Shown here piece after piece: positions 28,488 through 37,667 of a stretch of 64,000 nucleotides of DNA. This DNA is from Opitutia bacterium (lineage in GTDB: Bacteria; Verrucomicrobiota; Verrucomicrobiia; Opitutales; UBA953). The stretch lies in NCBI GenBank assembly GCA_947453335.1, contig CANGFP010000002.1:276510-340509 (forward strand), in the 5' to 3' direction. The notes below the pieces were generated by a model. It ran no database searches. It worked only from the letters and a program-made list of their open reading frames with translations, and was not told the origin of the DNA. Position 1 is the first letter of the stretch; each line of letters begins with the position of its first letter. The position numbers and the translations under genes are program-made.

Positions 28488-29012
28488 TCAGGACTCCCTC
28501 GGGGGAGGGAGCATCAAGGGAAAGAGTTCGAGCGCGCGGGCGTTCCAGCGGCGAAGCCGGGTAAGCCGTTCGAGGACCTCGGGGGAAACTTTGCCGCCTT
28601 CAGCCCCTTGGACGATGCGGTCCAAGCTGGGGCTGGATTGCTCTAGGGCGGGGAGAACCTGGCTCCTCAGCAGCGTGACTAAAGAGGCGGCCAAGGATGG
28701 CGTCGGTTGCCAACGCTCGCGGCGAGAGCCAGGCACCTTGACCGAGAGGATCATGCCATGATCGCGAAGGAACTTAAGTCCTTGACTGACAGAACCTTTG
28801 CTCATTCCAAGCCGCCCTTGGACCTGATCGAAATCGACCGGTCCAGGCGAACCATAAAGCAACGAATAGATCTCGGCCACCGAGCGGGGCACCCCGAGAA
28901 TCCCGGCCATTCTGACGAAAAAGACCGCTAATTCGACTTCATACGGGCTCAGCGGCGCGAACGAGGGGCGACTCTTTCGGCGGGAAGTCAGCTTGGCGGC
29001 AGGAGGGGTCAT
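28488..29012 (-). CDS. GbsR/MarR-type winged-helix transcriptional regulator
   Basis: MTPPAAKLTSRRKSRPSFAPLSPYEVELAVFFVRMAGILGVPRSVAEIYSLLYGSPGPVDFDQVQGRLGMSKGSVSQGLKFLRDHGMI. Confidence 0.8.
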   Translation of the reverse strand: MTPPAAKLTSRRKSRPSFAPLSPYEVELAVFFVRMAGILGVPRSVAEIYSLLYGSPGPVDFDQVQGRLGMSKGSVSQGLKFLRDHGMILSVKVPGSRRERWQPTPSLAASLVTLLRSQVLPALEQSSPSLDRIVQGAEGGKVSPEVLERLTRLRRWNARALELFPLMLPPPRES

Positions 29013-29168
29013 GGGGCCTAGCAGGGGGACAAAGTGATGTTTCAATATTTTTTGAACACACGCAAGGGCTATTTCCCTGAATGAGTTAAGATACCTAGGA
29101 CCCCTACCCTGCCGTGGCCTTGCCAGCCGCGATGCCCGAGCCCCTAATTGGGGCAAATCCCCCCTACG

Positions 29169-30442
29169 ATGAGACGTCTTTCCCTGGCATTCTGTGGCTG
29201 CGGCTCCCGGGCTCGGACCTATGCCGGCATCGCGGCCGGAATGCCCGATCGGTTCGACCTCGTCGCCGGGGCCGACCCCGTCGAGGGACGCGTCGCCTTC
29301 ATCCGCGGGAAATCGGCCCAGCCGGCATCCTTCCGGGGTTATGGTTCGGCGGAAGAGATGTTCGCCGCGGGCAAGCCTGCGGACGTCGTCGTGATCGGCA
29401 CCCAAGATGCGCAGCATCGCGAGCATGCCCTGCGCGCGATGGAGCTCGGCTGCGACCTGCTCCTGGAGAAGCCCGTGGCGCATGGCTGGAGGACGTGCTC
29501 GCGGTCCAAGCCGCCGCCCGCCGGCTCGGACGGCGCGTGGTCGTCTGCCACGTGCTGCGGTACACGCCGTTCTACGCCAAGGTCGAAGCCCTGCTCCGGT
29601 CAGGCCTGCTCGGCGACCTCGTGACCGCCAACCTCATCGAGGGCGTCCAGCCTTGGCACCAGGCCCACTCGTTCGTGCGCGGCCATTGGGGCGTCGAAGG
29701 GCGCTCGTCCCCGATGATCCTCGCCAAAAGCTGCCATGACATGGACCTGCTGGCCTGGTTGATCGGCCGACCCTGCCTGTCGGTCGCGTCGCACGGCGCG
29801 CTCTCGCACTTCACGGCGGCGCATGCCCCGGAGGGTGCGCCCGCGCGCTGCACCGACGGCTGCCCGGCCGCCGGTCGCTGCCTTTATGATGCGCACCTGT
29901 ACGCGAAACCAGACGGCCGGCGCTGGCTCGGGATGGTCTACGACCGCGCGCAGGAAGCCACCGACGAGGAGATCCACGGCTGGCTGCGGACGAGCCCTTG
30001 GGGCCGTTGCGCGTTCCGCTGCGACAACGACGTGGTCGACCATCAGGTGCTGGCCCTGCGGTTCGCCGGCGACATCACCGCCACCTTCACGATGACGGCG
30101 TTCGACGAAGGCCGCCATCTGGAGCTCTTCGGCACCAAGGGCGTGCTGCGCGGGGGCGCGTTCGTCAAGAAGCAGCTGGGCTGCGACCTGGTCTTCACGC
30201 CCCACGGCTGGAACCAGCCATCCGAACGCATCACAGTCGAGACCCCGACGGGCGGTTACGCCGGACATGGCGGCGGCGACGCCGGGCTCATGGCCACCCT
30301 GCACGCCGAGCTCACCGGCGCCAACGCCAACGCGATGCGGACTTCGCTGGAGGTCTCGATCCAAAGCCACCTCATGGCCTTCGCGGCAGAGGCCGCGCGC
30401 AAGGAAAGCCGGACCGTGGTCTTGGAGACCATGGTCAGGTAA
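29169..30442 (+). pseudogene. Gfo/Idh/MocA family oxidoreductase, interrupted by a 1-nt frameshift near 29480
   Basis: N-part MRRLSLAFCGCGSRARTYAG...CDLLLEKPVA in one frame; C-part LEDVLAVQAAARRLGRRVVVCHVLRYTPFYAKV... continues in another frame. Confidence 0.8.
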
Positions 30443-30454
30443 AGACTTCCACCT

Positions 30455-30532
30455 TGGCGCCCCCTTGGGGATTCGAACCCCAGTTACCTCAGTGAAAACG
30501 AGGTGTCCTGGACCGGGCTAGACGAAGGGGGC
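30455..30532 (-). tRNA. tRNA-Glu (UUC), CCA encoded
   Basis: GCCCCCU/AGGGGGC acceptor; CCUCG-UUUUCAC-UGAGG anticodon arm; UGGGG-UUCGAAU-CCCCA T-arm. Confidence 0.95.
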
Positions 30533-30549
30533 CGCTGGTGGAGAGTCGA

Positions 30550-30577
30550 AAATTACAGGTCACCCCACCTTGGTCAA
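30550..30577 (-). promoter_or_regulatory. Candidate sigma70 promoter of tRNA-Glu
   Basis: Minus strand TTGACC-16 nt-TAATTT ending about 18 nt upstream of the tRNA. Confidence 0.5.
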
Positions 30578-30595
30578 GTTTTTAGGCTGGGCATG

Positions 30596-30627
30596 AAAAA
30601 AGGGGGTGCGCCTTTAGGCGCACCCCC
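30596..30627 (-). terminator. Intrinsic terminator downstream of the autotransporter pair
   Basis: Perfect 11-bp stem GGGGGTGCGCC-TAAA-GGCGCACCCCC followed by T-run on the minus strand. Confidence 0.9.
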
Positions 30628-30654
30628 CGATTTCAGGGGTTTAGCGGCGATTTC

Positions 30655-33600
30655 TCAGAACCGCTTGCGGTAACCGGCGTTCACGCCGACCGCGTTGCCC
30701 TTGCCCTGCTCATAGGTGAAGCCGATCGAGTACGTGGAGTTCTCGTTCGGCCCGAAGTTCAGGGAGGGATTCACGTAGAACCCTGAGCCGGCGTTCACGC
30801 GCAGGTGGGAGGTGTAGGTCGTGTCGATGCCGGTGGTGTTCGACGACGTGAAGTCGCCGAACTCACCGGAGAGCTGCTTCGCGTAGCCGAAGTCGGCGGA
30901 GAGGCGGTAGCGCCAATCCCCGCGGCCTTCTTCCCACATGTGGTGCACGCCGAAGCCGGCGCGGACCGCGGAGGAGGAGATCGAGCTGGAGGTGACCTTC
31001 ATCGCGTCGGCCTGGCCGGTTTCGTTCAGGTCGGACAGCTTCGAGGTGGCGAACTCCACGCCGATGAAAGGCGTGAAGTAGGTGTCGGCGGACTTCGTCG
31101 AGAGGACGGTGCCGAGGCGGGCCCAGGCGCCGAGCGTCAGCGCGTGCGCCGAACCGGAGTTGGAGTTGCCGGCGCCGACCACGGAAGCGCGGGTGACGGA
31201 CGAGGACAGGAACGAGAGCGAGGCGCCCGCGTCCAGCGAGAGCTGGCCGCGCGCGGCGACGGTACCGACGTAAGCGCTGAGGTCGAAGCCGTTGCCGGAC
31301 GCGTGGGTGTCCACGTCGCTGGAGAGCGAGAAGTGCTCGGCGGTCAGCGCGAAGCCGGCGACGCCGTCCACGCGGACCTGCGTGGAATAGCCCGCGGTGA
31401 CGCCATAGGTCGTCGCCTTGTTCTTCAGCTCGCCCTTGTCGCCGACCGTGGACTGGCCGCCGATGGTGTCGACGTACCACTCGTTGGAGAGGATCGTCAG
31501 GCTCGAACGGTCGAAGCGGCGCAGCTCGAGACGGCGCGCGATGTTGTCGGTCGTCTGACGGAAGAGCGAAGCGGCGGCGGTCGCGGTGCCGGAGGCGCCG
31601 TACGGCGTCAGGTTGTCCAGCGCGGTCTGCAGCTGCGCGTCGCCGAGGATGGCCAGGCCGTAACCGACGTTGTTGAACGTCGAAGCCTTCGTCGACTGGT
31701 AGACGTCGTCGGCCGTGCCGGCGATGCCATCGACGCCGTTTCCGGACAGCGGGACGTTGACCAAGGTGATGGACTTGATGGAGGTCAACAGCGAGGCGGA
31801 CGCCTTGAAGGCGTCGTAATCGGCCGGGGCGCGCACCACGTAGACCGCGAGTTCGCCGGCCTTGCCGCTGACGACGTCGGTCGGATAGGACACGAGGTAG
31901 CGGAGCGGGCTGACGCCCTGCGAGGTGATCTGCGCCTCGGGGATCGTCGAGGTGAAGCTGAGGGCGCCGGCGTTGGCGGTGTCCTTGAACAGGACGAAGC
32001 GACGGCCGAAGGCCGGGGCCGCCGAGCCGTACTGCTTGAGCGTGATCGTCCCGGTGCCGCCGTTGTTGAGGTCGGCCGCGCCGGAGAACTGCACCTGGTC
32101 GTTGTAGGTGCCGTTGGCCGGGGTGGCGGAGAGCTCCATCACGAAGGCGCCGGTGTTGGTCACGTTGCCGTTGACGGTCACGATGCCCGGGGAGTAGCCC
32201 GGGGCGATGGTGCCGGCGTTGACGAGGTCCGCGTTCGCACCGGCGGTGCCGATGACGACCTGGCCGCCGAGGGTAGAGCCGGCGCCGACGGCGACCTGGC
32301 CGGAGACCGCGACGGGCACGGTGCCGGTGGTACCGAGGACGACGTTCGCGGTGCCCTGTAGGGAGAGGCTGCCGGCGAAGGAGCCGGTGACGTTCAAGGT
32401 GCCCGTGCTGCCGGCTCCGTTGCCGAGGACGTTGATCGTGCCGTTGGACGAGCTGGTCGTGAAACCGCTCGTGCCCAAGGTGGCGTCCGTCGCGTCCTGC
32501 TGGATCGCGAGGTTGCCGCCGCGGAGCGAGACGCTGCGTCCGCCGAGGATCTGGTTGGCGACCGGGGTCACCACGAGCGTGCCGGCTTCGACCTCATAGG
32601 AGGAGAAGACGAGGCTGCTCGTGACGCCGGCGTTCGCGTTGAGGTAACCGGCGCCCGTCTTGACGAACTTGACGGCGCCGTCGAGTCCGGCGAGCGCGGT
32701 GTTGAACGACGTGGGCGCAGCGGACGTGCCGATGGCCGTGTTGACGACCAGGCAGCCGTTGACGAGCGTCAGGGCGTTGACGTTGCTGAAGCGCGAGTCG
32801 ATCGCGAGGTTGCCGACCGATCCGACCGTACCGACGGTCAGGGCGATGTTGTTGCCGAGCTGGGCCGAGAGAGCCTGGTTGGTGAAGCCCGCGCGACCTG
32901 CGCCGACGATGGTCACCTGGGTGCCGGCGACGCCGAGGACGGTGCCGACGAACGAGGTGTCGATCGTCTGGTTGAGCGTGACGGCTCCGCCGGTGTTGAA
33001 GTCCAGGGTGGCCAGCGCGGTGCCGTTGACCCCGGAGATGGCCGTCTGGTTGTTCTGGCGGAGGCGGATGTAGTCGCCGAGCGAGATGGACGCGAGGGCC
33101 GGAGCGGCGGTCAGGTTGACCGTGCTGAGGTTGGTCGTCGAATTGACGATCGACAGCGTGCCTTGCGAGGTGGAGGAGACGCCGGTGACCTGCGCACCGA
33201 GGTCCCGGGTGAAACCACCGCCGAGGCGGACCTCGAGGGTGGCGCCGGAGGCGATCTCGGCGGTCAGGAAGTCGGTGGGCGCCGAGCCGCTGCCATCGAT
33301 GACGACGAGTTTGCCGGCGAGGACGATGTAATCGGAGGCCGCCGAAGCGGTGCCGAGGGTGATCTGGCCGACGCCGGTCTTGAGGATCGACCCCGTGCCG
33401 GTGATCGGCGGGTTGTAGGTCAACGGCGTCGTGACATCGTCGTTCTGGAAACCGATGACCGCGCCCGCGGCGACATTGAGGGTCGCGCCACCGAAACCAG
33501 GGATGGTGCCGATGAGCACGCCCGACTGCACGTCGATGGAGCCGATGACATTGGCAGGTTCGGCGACAGTGCCCGCACGGACCAGGCTCAGGACGCCAGG

Positions 33601-36600
33601 ATTCAGCAGCGAAGTGGCCGCGTCACCGGCGAAGATGATGGACGGGGTGCCCTTGATTTGGCCGGAATAGGTGAGGACCGAGCCAGCGGAGGCGCCGAAG
33701 GTCAGCGTCGCGTGGTCGGCGTCGATGACCGAGGAGGTGGCGCCCGTGAGGTTGTTGAGGTTAAGCGTGGCCGTCTGACCGCCGATGATCGGGGCCGACA
33801 GCTTGGTGTTGGCCTCCAGGGAGATGGAGCGGACGTTATCGAGCGCGCCGTCGGTGCCGATCGTCAGCGTGCCGGCCTTGACGACGACGTCGCCGGTGAA
33901 GCTGAGCGGCGAGCCGATGGTGAGGTTGCCGAGGCCGGCCTTCTCGAAGACCGGATGGGCGGGCGGGGTCGCGCCGGTGTAGGTGCCGGTATCGACGATG
34001 TCGCCGGTGATGCCGTCGCCGAAGGTCTCCTGGACAAGGATGGTGCCGTTGGCCAGCGCGGTGGTCGGAGCGCTCAGCGTGAGCGTCCCTCCCGTGAGGG
34101 CGACGACCGTGGTGCCGAGGGGGATGCCCGTGCCGCTGACGGTCTGGCCGACGGAGAAGCCGGCCGTGCCGCCGGTCACAGGGACGACGATGCCCACGAC
34201 GGTCTGCGCACCCGTGGTGCTGGCGACCGTGTCGCGGTAGGTCGTGCCGGCGGCGAGCCGGAGCGTGCCATACTCGCCCGCGGCGTAATCGGCCGGGAGG
34301 TTGTTGGCGCTGATGCGGCCAGCGCCGAGCGCGAGGTTGCCGCTCAGGTTGATGGGGCCGCTGATCGTGAGGGCGCCCGTGTTGCCGGGCGTCGTGTTGA
34401 CGCCGACGTCGCCCGCGCCGGCCAAGGAGCCGGTCCACGTCAGAGCCACGTTGGTGTCGATGAGGAAGCTGCCGCCGGCGACGACGCTGACCTGGCCGCC
34501 GACGAGCGTCCCGAGGTTGGTCGAGTTGACCACCTGGACCGAGCCGGCGTTGATGTTCACCGCGCCCGCGACCCAGCCGTTGGCGGTGTCGATGACGAGC
34601 GTACCCGCGCCGACCTTGGTGATGCTGCCTTCGCCCGTGACACGACGGCTGAAGGAGTGGGAACCGCTGTCGACGTTGATGGAGAGGTTGCCCAAGACGC
34701 CGACGTTGATGCCGGAGGTCGCGGTCAAGGAGTTGTAGTCGACCTGCAGCGTGCCGCCGTTGACGTTCGTCGCGCCGGAATAGTCGCTGACGCCCTTGAG
34801 GAAGAGCGTCTGGTCGCCGACCTTGGTCAGGCCGCCGAGGCCGGTGAGGTGGCCGCGGAAGGCGAGCACGTCCGCATCGGCGGTGGTCGGGGCCAGGTTA
34901 TAGGAGCCGGCCGAGAGGACGCCAAGGGTGCCGGTGAGGGTCACCGCGGAAGTGCCGGTGATCATGCCCGTGGCGGCCACCGAAGTGGAGGCGCTCAGGG
35001 TGATGCTGTTCGCGCCGACGGCGGTGATCGTCGTGCCGGCGGGGATGCCGGTGCCGGAAACGGGCATGCCGACGAGGAAGCCCGTCGTGTTGGCGAGGGG
35101 CACGATCGTGCTCGCCGAGGTCTGAGCGGCCAGGGCGGTGGGGGCGGAGAGGATGGAGGCGATCGTCGCGGCACCCGTGATGCCGAAGCCGGTCACGGTC
35201 TGTCCGACGGCCAGTCCGTAGGTGTTCTTGACGACGAGCGTCGCACCGGAGCCGGCGACAGAGGTCAGGCTCGTGGGCTCGCCCAAGGCGGTCCGGAGGA
35301 AGCCGACCGTGTTGGCCTGCGACATGCCGGAGACCTGCGAGACGCCCGAATCCGTCTGGAGGAAATAGGCCGGGTTGGCGTCCGGCGTAACGCCCGAGAA
35401 GTTGGTCAGCGCGTTGTTCAGCTGCGCCACCTGGGCGTCGGTCTTGCCGATCGTGAGCGTGGCGCCCGCCGCCACCACCACGGTGGAGCCGGACTGGCCA
35501 AAGAGCGCTCCAGCGGTCTGGTTGGCGGAGGCGACGAAGGTCGTGCCGTTGGCGAGGACGAGGCCGGAACTGTTGATGATGCCGTCGGTGGCGGTGGAGG
35601 TGAGGGAGCCTGCGCGCAGCACGGTCGCGCCATAGTAGCTCGTCAGGCCGGCGAGCGTCATCGCGCTGGCGCCCGACTTGATGAGGTTGCCGGCGCCGGT
35701 GACCTTGCCGGCGTAGACCGTGTTGGCGCTCTGGTTGATGGTGATCGATCCGCGGCCAAGCTCGATGCGCGTGTTGGCGTCGCCGACGAGGTTGTTGACC
35801 GTCTGGGTCGTGTCGTTGAAACGGATCGAGGTCTCGCGGCCGCTGGTGCCGGAGTCCAGGACGATGCTGGAGGCGTGGATGAAGGTGTCGTCCTTGCCGA
35901 ACGAGAAAGCCAGCGTGATGCCGTCCTTGACGATGACCTGGCCGTAGAAGTCCTGCTGCTGGTTGTAGACGTCGATGACGCCGAGCTGGCCGTTGCCGAC
36001 CTTAGGCGGGATGGCGGAGCCAGGCCAGTTGCTGGAGACCGTGCTGGTGATCTGCTCCTGCGGGGAGATGGTGAGGATCGAGCCGGCGGCGCCGTTGATC
36101 TGGGCGCGCAGGGTCGAGGCGTTGTTCTGGACGATGCTCAGCGTGCCGGCGGCGCCGATGACGACGCGGCCGTAGCCGAGGCTCTGCACGTTGGCGATGA
36201 TGCGCCCGGCGTTGATGTCGATCTCGCCGACGGTGGAGCCTTGGCCCATGAGGGCGAGGGCGCCGAGACCGTCCTTCACCAGCTTGCCGTTGCCGCCGTT
36301 GATGCTGCCGGTGTAGTAGCCGTCGTGGCCGGCGTCCTGCAGGATGGTCAACGACGTGCCGGAAGCGACGTCGACGACGGAGCCGCTGCCGGTGCCGGCG
36401 ATCCACATGTTGGTCGCGGTCTCGTTCCAGAGGGACTGGAAGTTGCGAATGGTCTGGCTCGTCGTGATGCTGAGCTGCGGAGCCTGGCGGAGCGGCAGGT
36501 AGCCGGGGCGCCATTCGGTCGTGCCGCCGGAGTCCGGAGCGGAAGTGGCGCGCGTGAGGCTGACGCCGGAGGCAGGCTCCGTCGCCTGCGTACCTTCGGT

Positions 36601-37632
36601 GCCGATGAGGTTGACGGAGGAGGCCAGGCGCAACGCAAGGTTGTTGGGGTCCGAGAGGACCATCACGCCGCCCGCGATGAAGACGTCGCCGGTCAGGCGG
36701 CTGCTGTTGAGGACCGTGAAGGTGCCCAAGCCCGTCTTGTAGAGGCGGCCGGCACCGTCGATGCGGCCGATGGAGCCGACGACGCCGTCGTCGATATGCA
36801 CGTCGACGATGTACTCGGCGTCCTTGCCCACATCGAGGACGGTGTTGGTGTCCGTGCCGTCGTTGCCGGCGAGGAAGTTGGTCAGCGAACCCGCGTAGAG
36901 GTTATGGACGTAGTTGAGACGGAAAGCCAGCGGGGTCGACGGGTCGGACAGCTGGTTGTTGCCCATCTGGGGCGGGAGGCCGACGACGTTGTAGGCGGTG
37001 CCCTGGAAACTCAACGTAGCGGACCCCTGCACGAGGACGGCGCCGGCGCCTTCCATGCGGCTCGTGTACCCGACGGGGGTGGCGACGCCGTAGTCCGCCC
37101 ACTGGTTGAGGTAGCCGGAGACCTGGAGGGTGCCCTGGTTCACCTGCATGATGCCGGAGAAGGCCAGCTGGGCGCGCAGGTCGTTCGGCATCACCGGGAC
37201 CGCGGGCGGCGCGAGCTTGAAGGTGTTGTTGGCGAGGTAGTTGAAGTCGCGGAACGCGTCGTACTGCAGGGTGGCGCCGCCGGTCTTGATGATGGTCGGA
37301 AGCCCGGCGAAGTTGCCGGCGTCGATGGCGGCGGTGTTGCTCGCGCTCAGCAGCTTGGTCGTCGTCGTTGCGTCGACCAGCTGGTTGATCGTGAGGCTGC
37401 TGCCGGCCGAAGTGGTCAGCGAAGCCACCGTCTTGAGGCCCTGCTGGATCGCGGAAGGCTGGGCCAGGAGCCCAGGCCCGCCGAGATTCGTCACGGTGAC
37501 CGAAGAACCGGTCAACGTGGCGTCGGGATTCGTGATGGGGATGTACTTGACGGTGACGTCCGCCTGCGCCGAGGGCAGGGCCGCGCCCAAGGCGACCGAG
37601 GCGAGGAGGAGGAACTTACGCGAGAGTTTCAT
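30655..37632 (-). CDS. Autotransporter outer-membrane beta-barrel protein with beta-strand-repeat passenger (2325 aa)
   Basis: Signal peptide MKLSRKFLLLASVALGAALPSAQA; GxLxKxGxGxLTLxG repeats; C-terminal barrel ending VGVNAGYRKRF. Confidence 0.9.
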   Translation of the reverse strand: MKLSRKFLLLASVALGAALPSAQADVTVKYIPITNPDATLTGSSVTVTNLGGPGLLAQPSAIQQGLKTVASLTTSAGSSLTINQLVDATTTTKLLSASNTAAIDAGNFAGLPTIIKTGGATLQYDAFRDFNYLANNTFKLAPPAVPVMPNDLRAQLAFSGIMQVNQGTLQVSGYLNQWADYGVATPVGYTSRMEGAGAVLVQGSATLSFQGTAYNVVGLPPQMGNNQLSDPSTPLAFRLNYVHNLYAGSLTNFLAGNDGTDTNTVLDVGKDAEYIVDVHIDDGVVGSIGRIDGAGRLYKTGLGTFTVLNSSRLTGDVFIAGGVMVLSDPNNLALRLASSVNLIGTEGTQATEPASGVSLTRATSAPDSGGTTEWRPGYLPLRQAPQLSITTSQTIRNFQSLWNETATNMWIAGTGSGSVVDVASGTSLTILQDAGHDGYYTGSINGGNGKLVKDGLGALALMGQGSTVGEIDINAGRIIANVQSLGYGRVVIGAAGTLSIVQNNASTLRAQINGAAGSILTISPQEQITSTVSSNWPGSAIPPKVGNGQLGVIDVYNQQQDFYGQVIVKDGITLAFSFGKDDTFIHASSIVLDSGTSGRETSIRFNDTTQTVNNLVGDANTRIELGRGSITINQSANTVYAGKVTGAGNLIKSGASAMTLAGLTSYYGATVLRAGSLTSTATDGIINSSGLVLANGTTFVASANQTAGALFGQSGSTVVVAAGATLTIGKTDAQVAQLNNALTNFSGVTPDANPAYFLQTDSGVSQVSGMSQANTVGFLRTALGEPTSLTSVAGSGATLVVKNTYGLAVGQTVTGFGITGAATIASILSAPTALAAQTSASTIVPLANTTGFLVGMPVSGTGIPAGTTITAVGANSITLSASTSVAATGMITGTSAVTLTGTLGVLSAGSYNLAPTTADADVLAFRGHLTGLGGLTKVGDQTLFLKGVSDYSGATNVNGGTLQVDYNSLTATSGINVGVLGNLSINVDSGSHSFSRRVTGEGSITKVGAGTLVIDTANGWVAGAVNINAGSVQVVNSTNLGTLVGGQVSVVAGGSFLIDTNVALTWTGSLAGAGDVGVNTTPGNTGALTISGPINLSGNLALGAGRISANNLPADYAAGEYGTLRLAAGTTYRDTVASTTGAQTVVGIVVPVTGGTAGFSVGQTVSGTGIPLGTTVVALTGGTLTLSAPTTALANGTILVQETFGDGITGDIVDTGTYTGATPPAHPVFEKAGLGNLTIGSPLSFTGDVVVKAGTLTIGTDGALDNVRSISLEANTKLSAPIIGGQTATLNLNNLTGATSSVIDADHATLTFGASAGSVLTYSGQIKGTPSIIFAGDAATSLLNPGVLSLVRAGTVAEPANVIGSIDVQSGVLIGTIPGFGGATLNVAAGAVIGFQNDDVTTPLTYNPPITGTGSILKTGVGQITLGTASAASDYIVLAGKLVVIDGSGSAPTDFLTAEIASGATLEVRLGGGFTRDLGAQVTGVSSTSQGTLSIVNSTTNLSTVNLTAAPALASISLGDYIRLRQNNQTAISGVNGTALATLDFNTGGAVTLNQTIDTSFVGTVLGVAGTQVTIVGAGRAGFTNQALSAQLGNNIALTVGTVGSVGNLAIDSRFSNVNALTLVNGCLVVNTAIGTSAAPTSFNTALAGLDGAVKFVKTGAGYLNANAGVTSSLVFSSYEVEAGTLVVTPVANQILGGRSVSLRGGNLAIQQDATDATLGTSGFTTSSSNGTINVLGNGAGSTGTLNVTGSFAGSLSLQGTANVVLGTTGTVPVAVSGQVAVGAGSTLGGQVVIGTAGANADLVNAGTIAPGYSPGIVTVNGNVTNTGAFVMELSATPANGTYNDQVQFSGAADLNNGGTGTITLKQYGSAAPAFGRRFVLFKDTANAGALSFTSTIPEAQITSQGVSPLRYLVSYPTDVVSGKAGELAVYVVRAPADYDAFKASASLLTSIKSITLVNVPLSGNGVDGIAGTADDVYQSTKASTFNNVGYGLAILGDAQLQTALDNLTPYGASGTATAAASLFRQTTDNIARRLELRRFDRSSLTILSNEWYVDTIGGQSTVGDKGELKNKATTYGVTAGYSTQVRVDGVAGFALTAEHFSLSSDVDTHASGNGFDLSAYVGTVAARGQLSLDAGASLSFLSSSVTRASVVGAGNSNSGSAHALTLGAWARLGTVLSTKSADTYFTPFIGVEFATSKLSDLNETGQADAMKVTSSSISSSAVRAGFGVHHMWEEGRGDWRYRLSADFGYAKQLSGEFGDFTSSNTTGIDTTYTSHLRVNAGSGFYVNPSLNFGPNENSTYSIGFTYEQGKGNAVGVNAGYRKRF

Positions 37633-37667
37633 GAAGTATCTTCTAGGTTAAGGTTGAGGGGAAGGGC

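Noticed and set aside
28460-28500. Hairpins CTCCC-CCGA-GGGAG and GCCGA-TCCG-TCGGC at the end of the regulator gene as a terminator
   Set aside because: Short stems; the T5 run is 9 nt away from the first stem and absent after the second; not convincing as an intrinsic terminator
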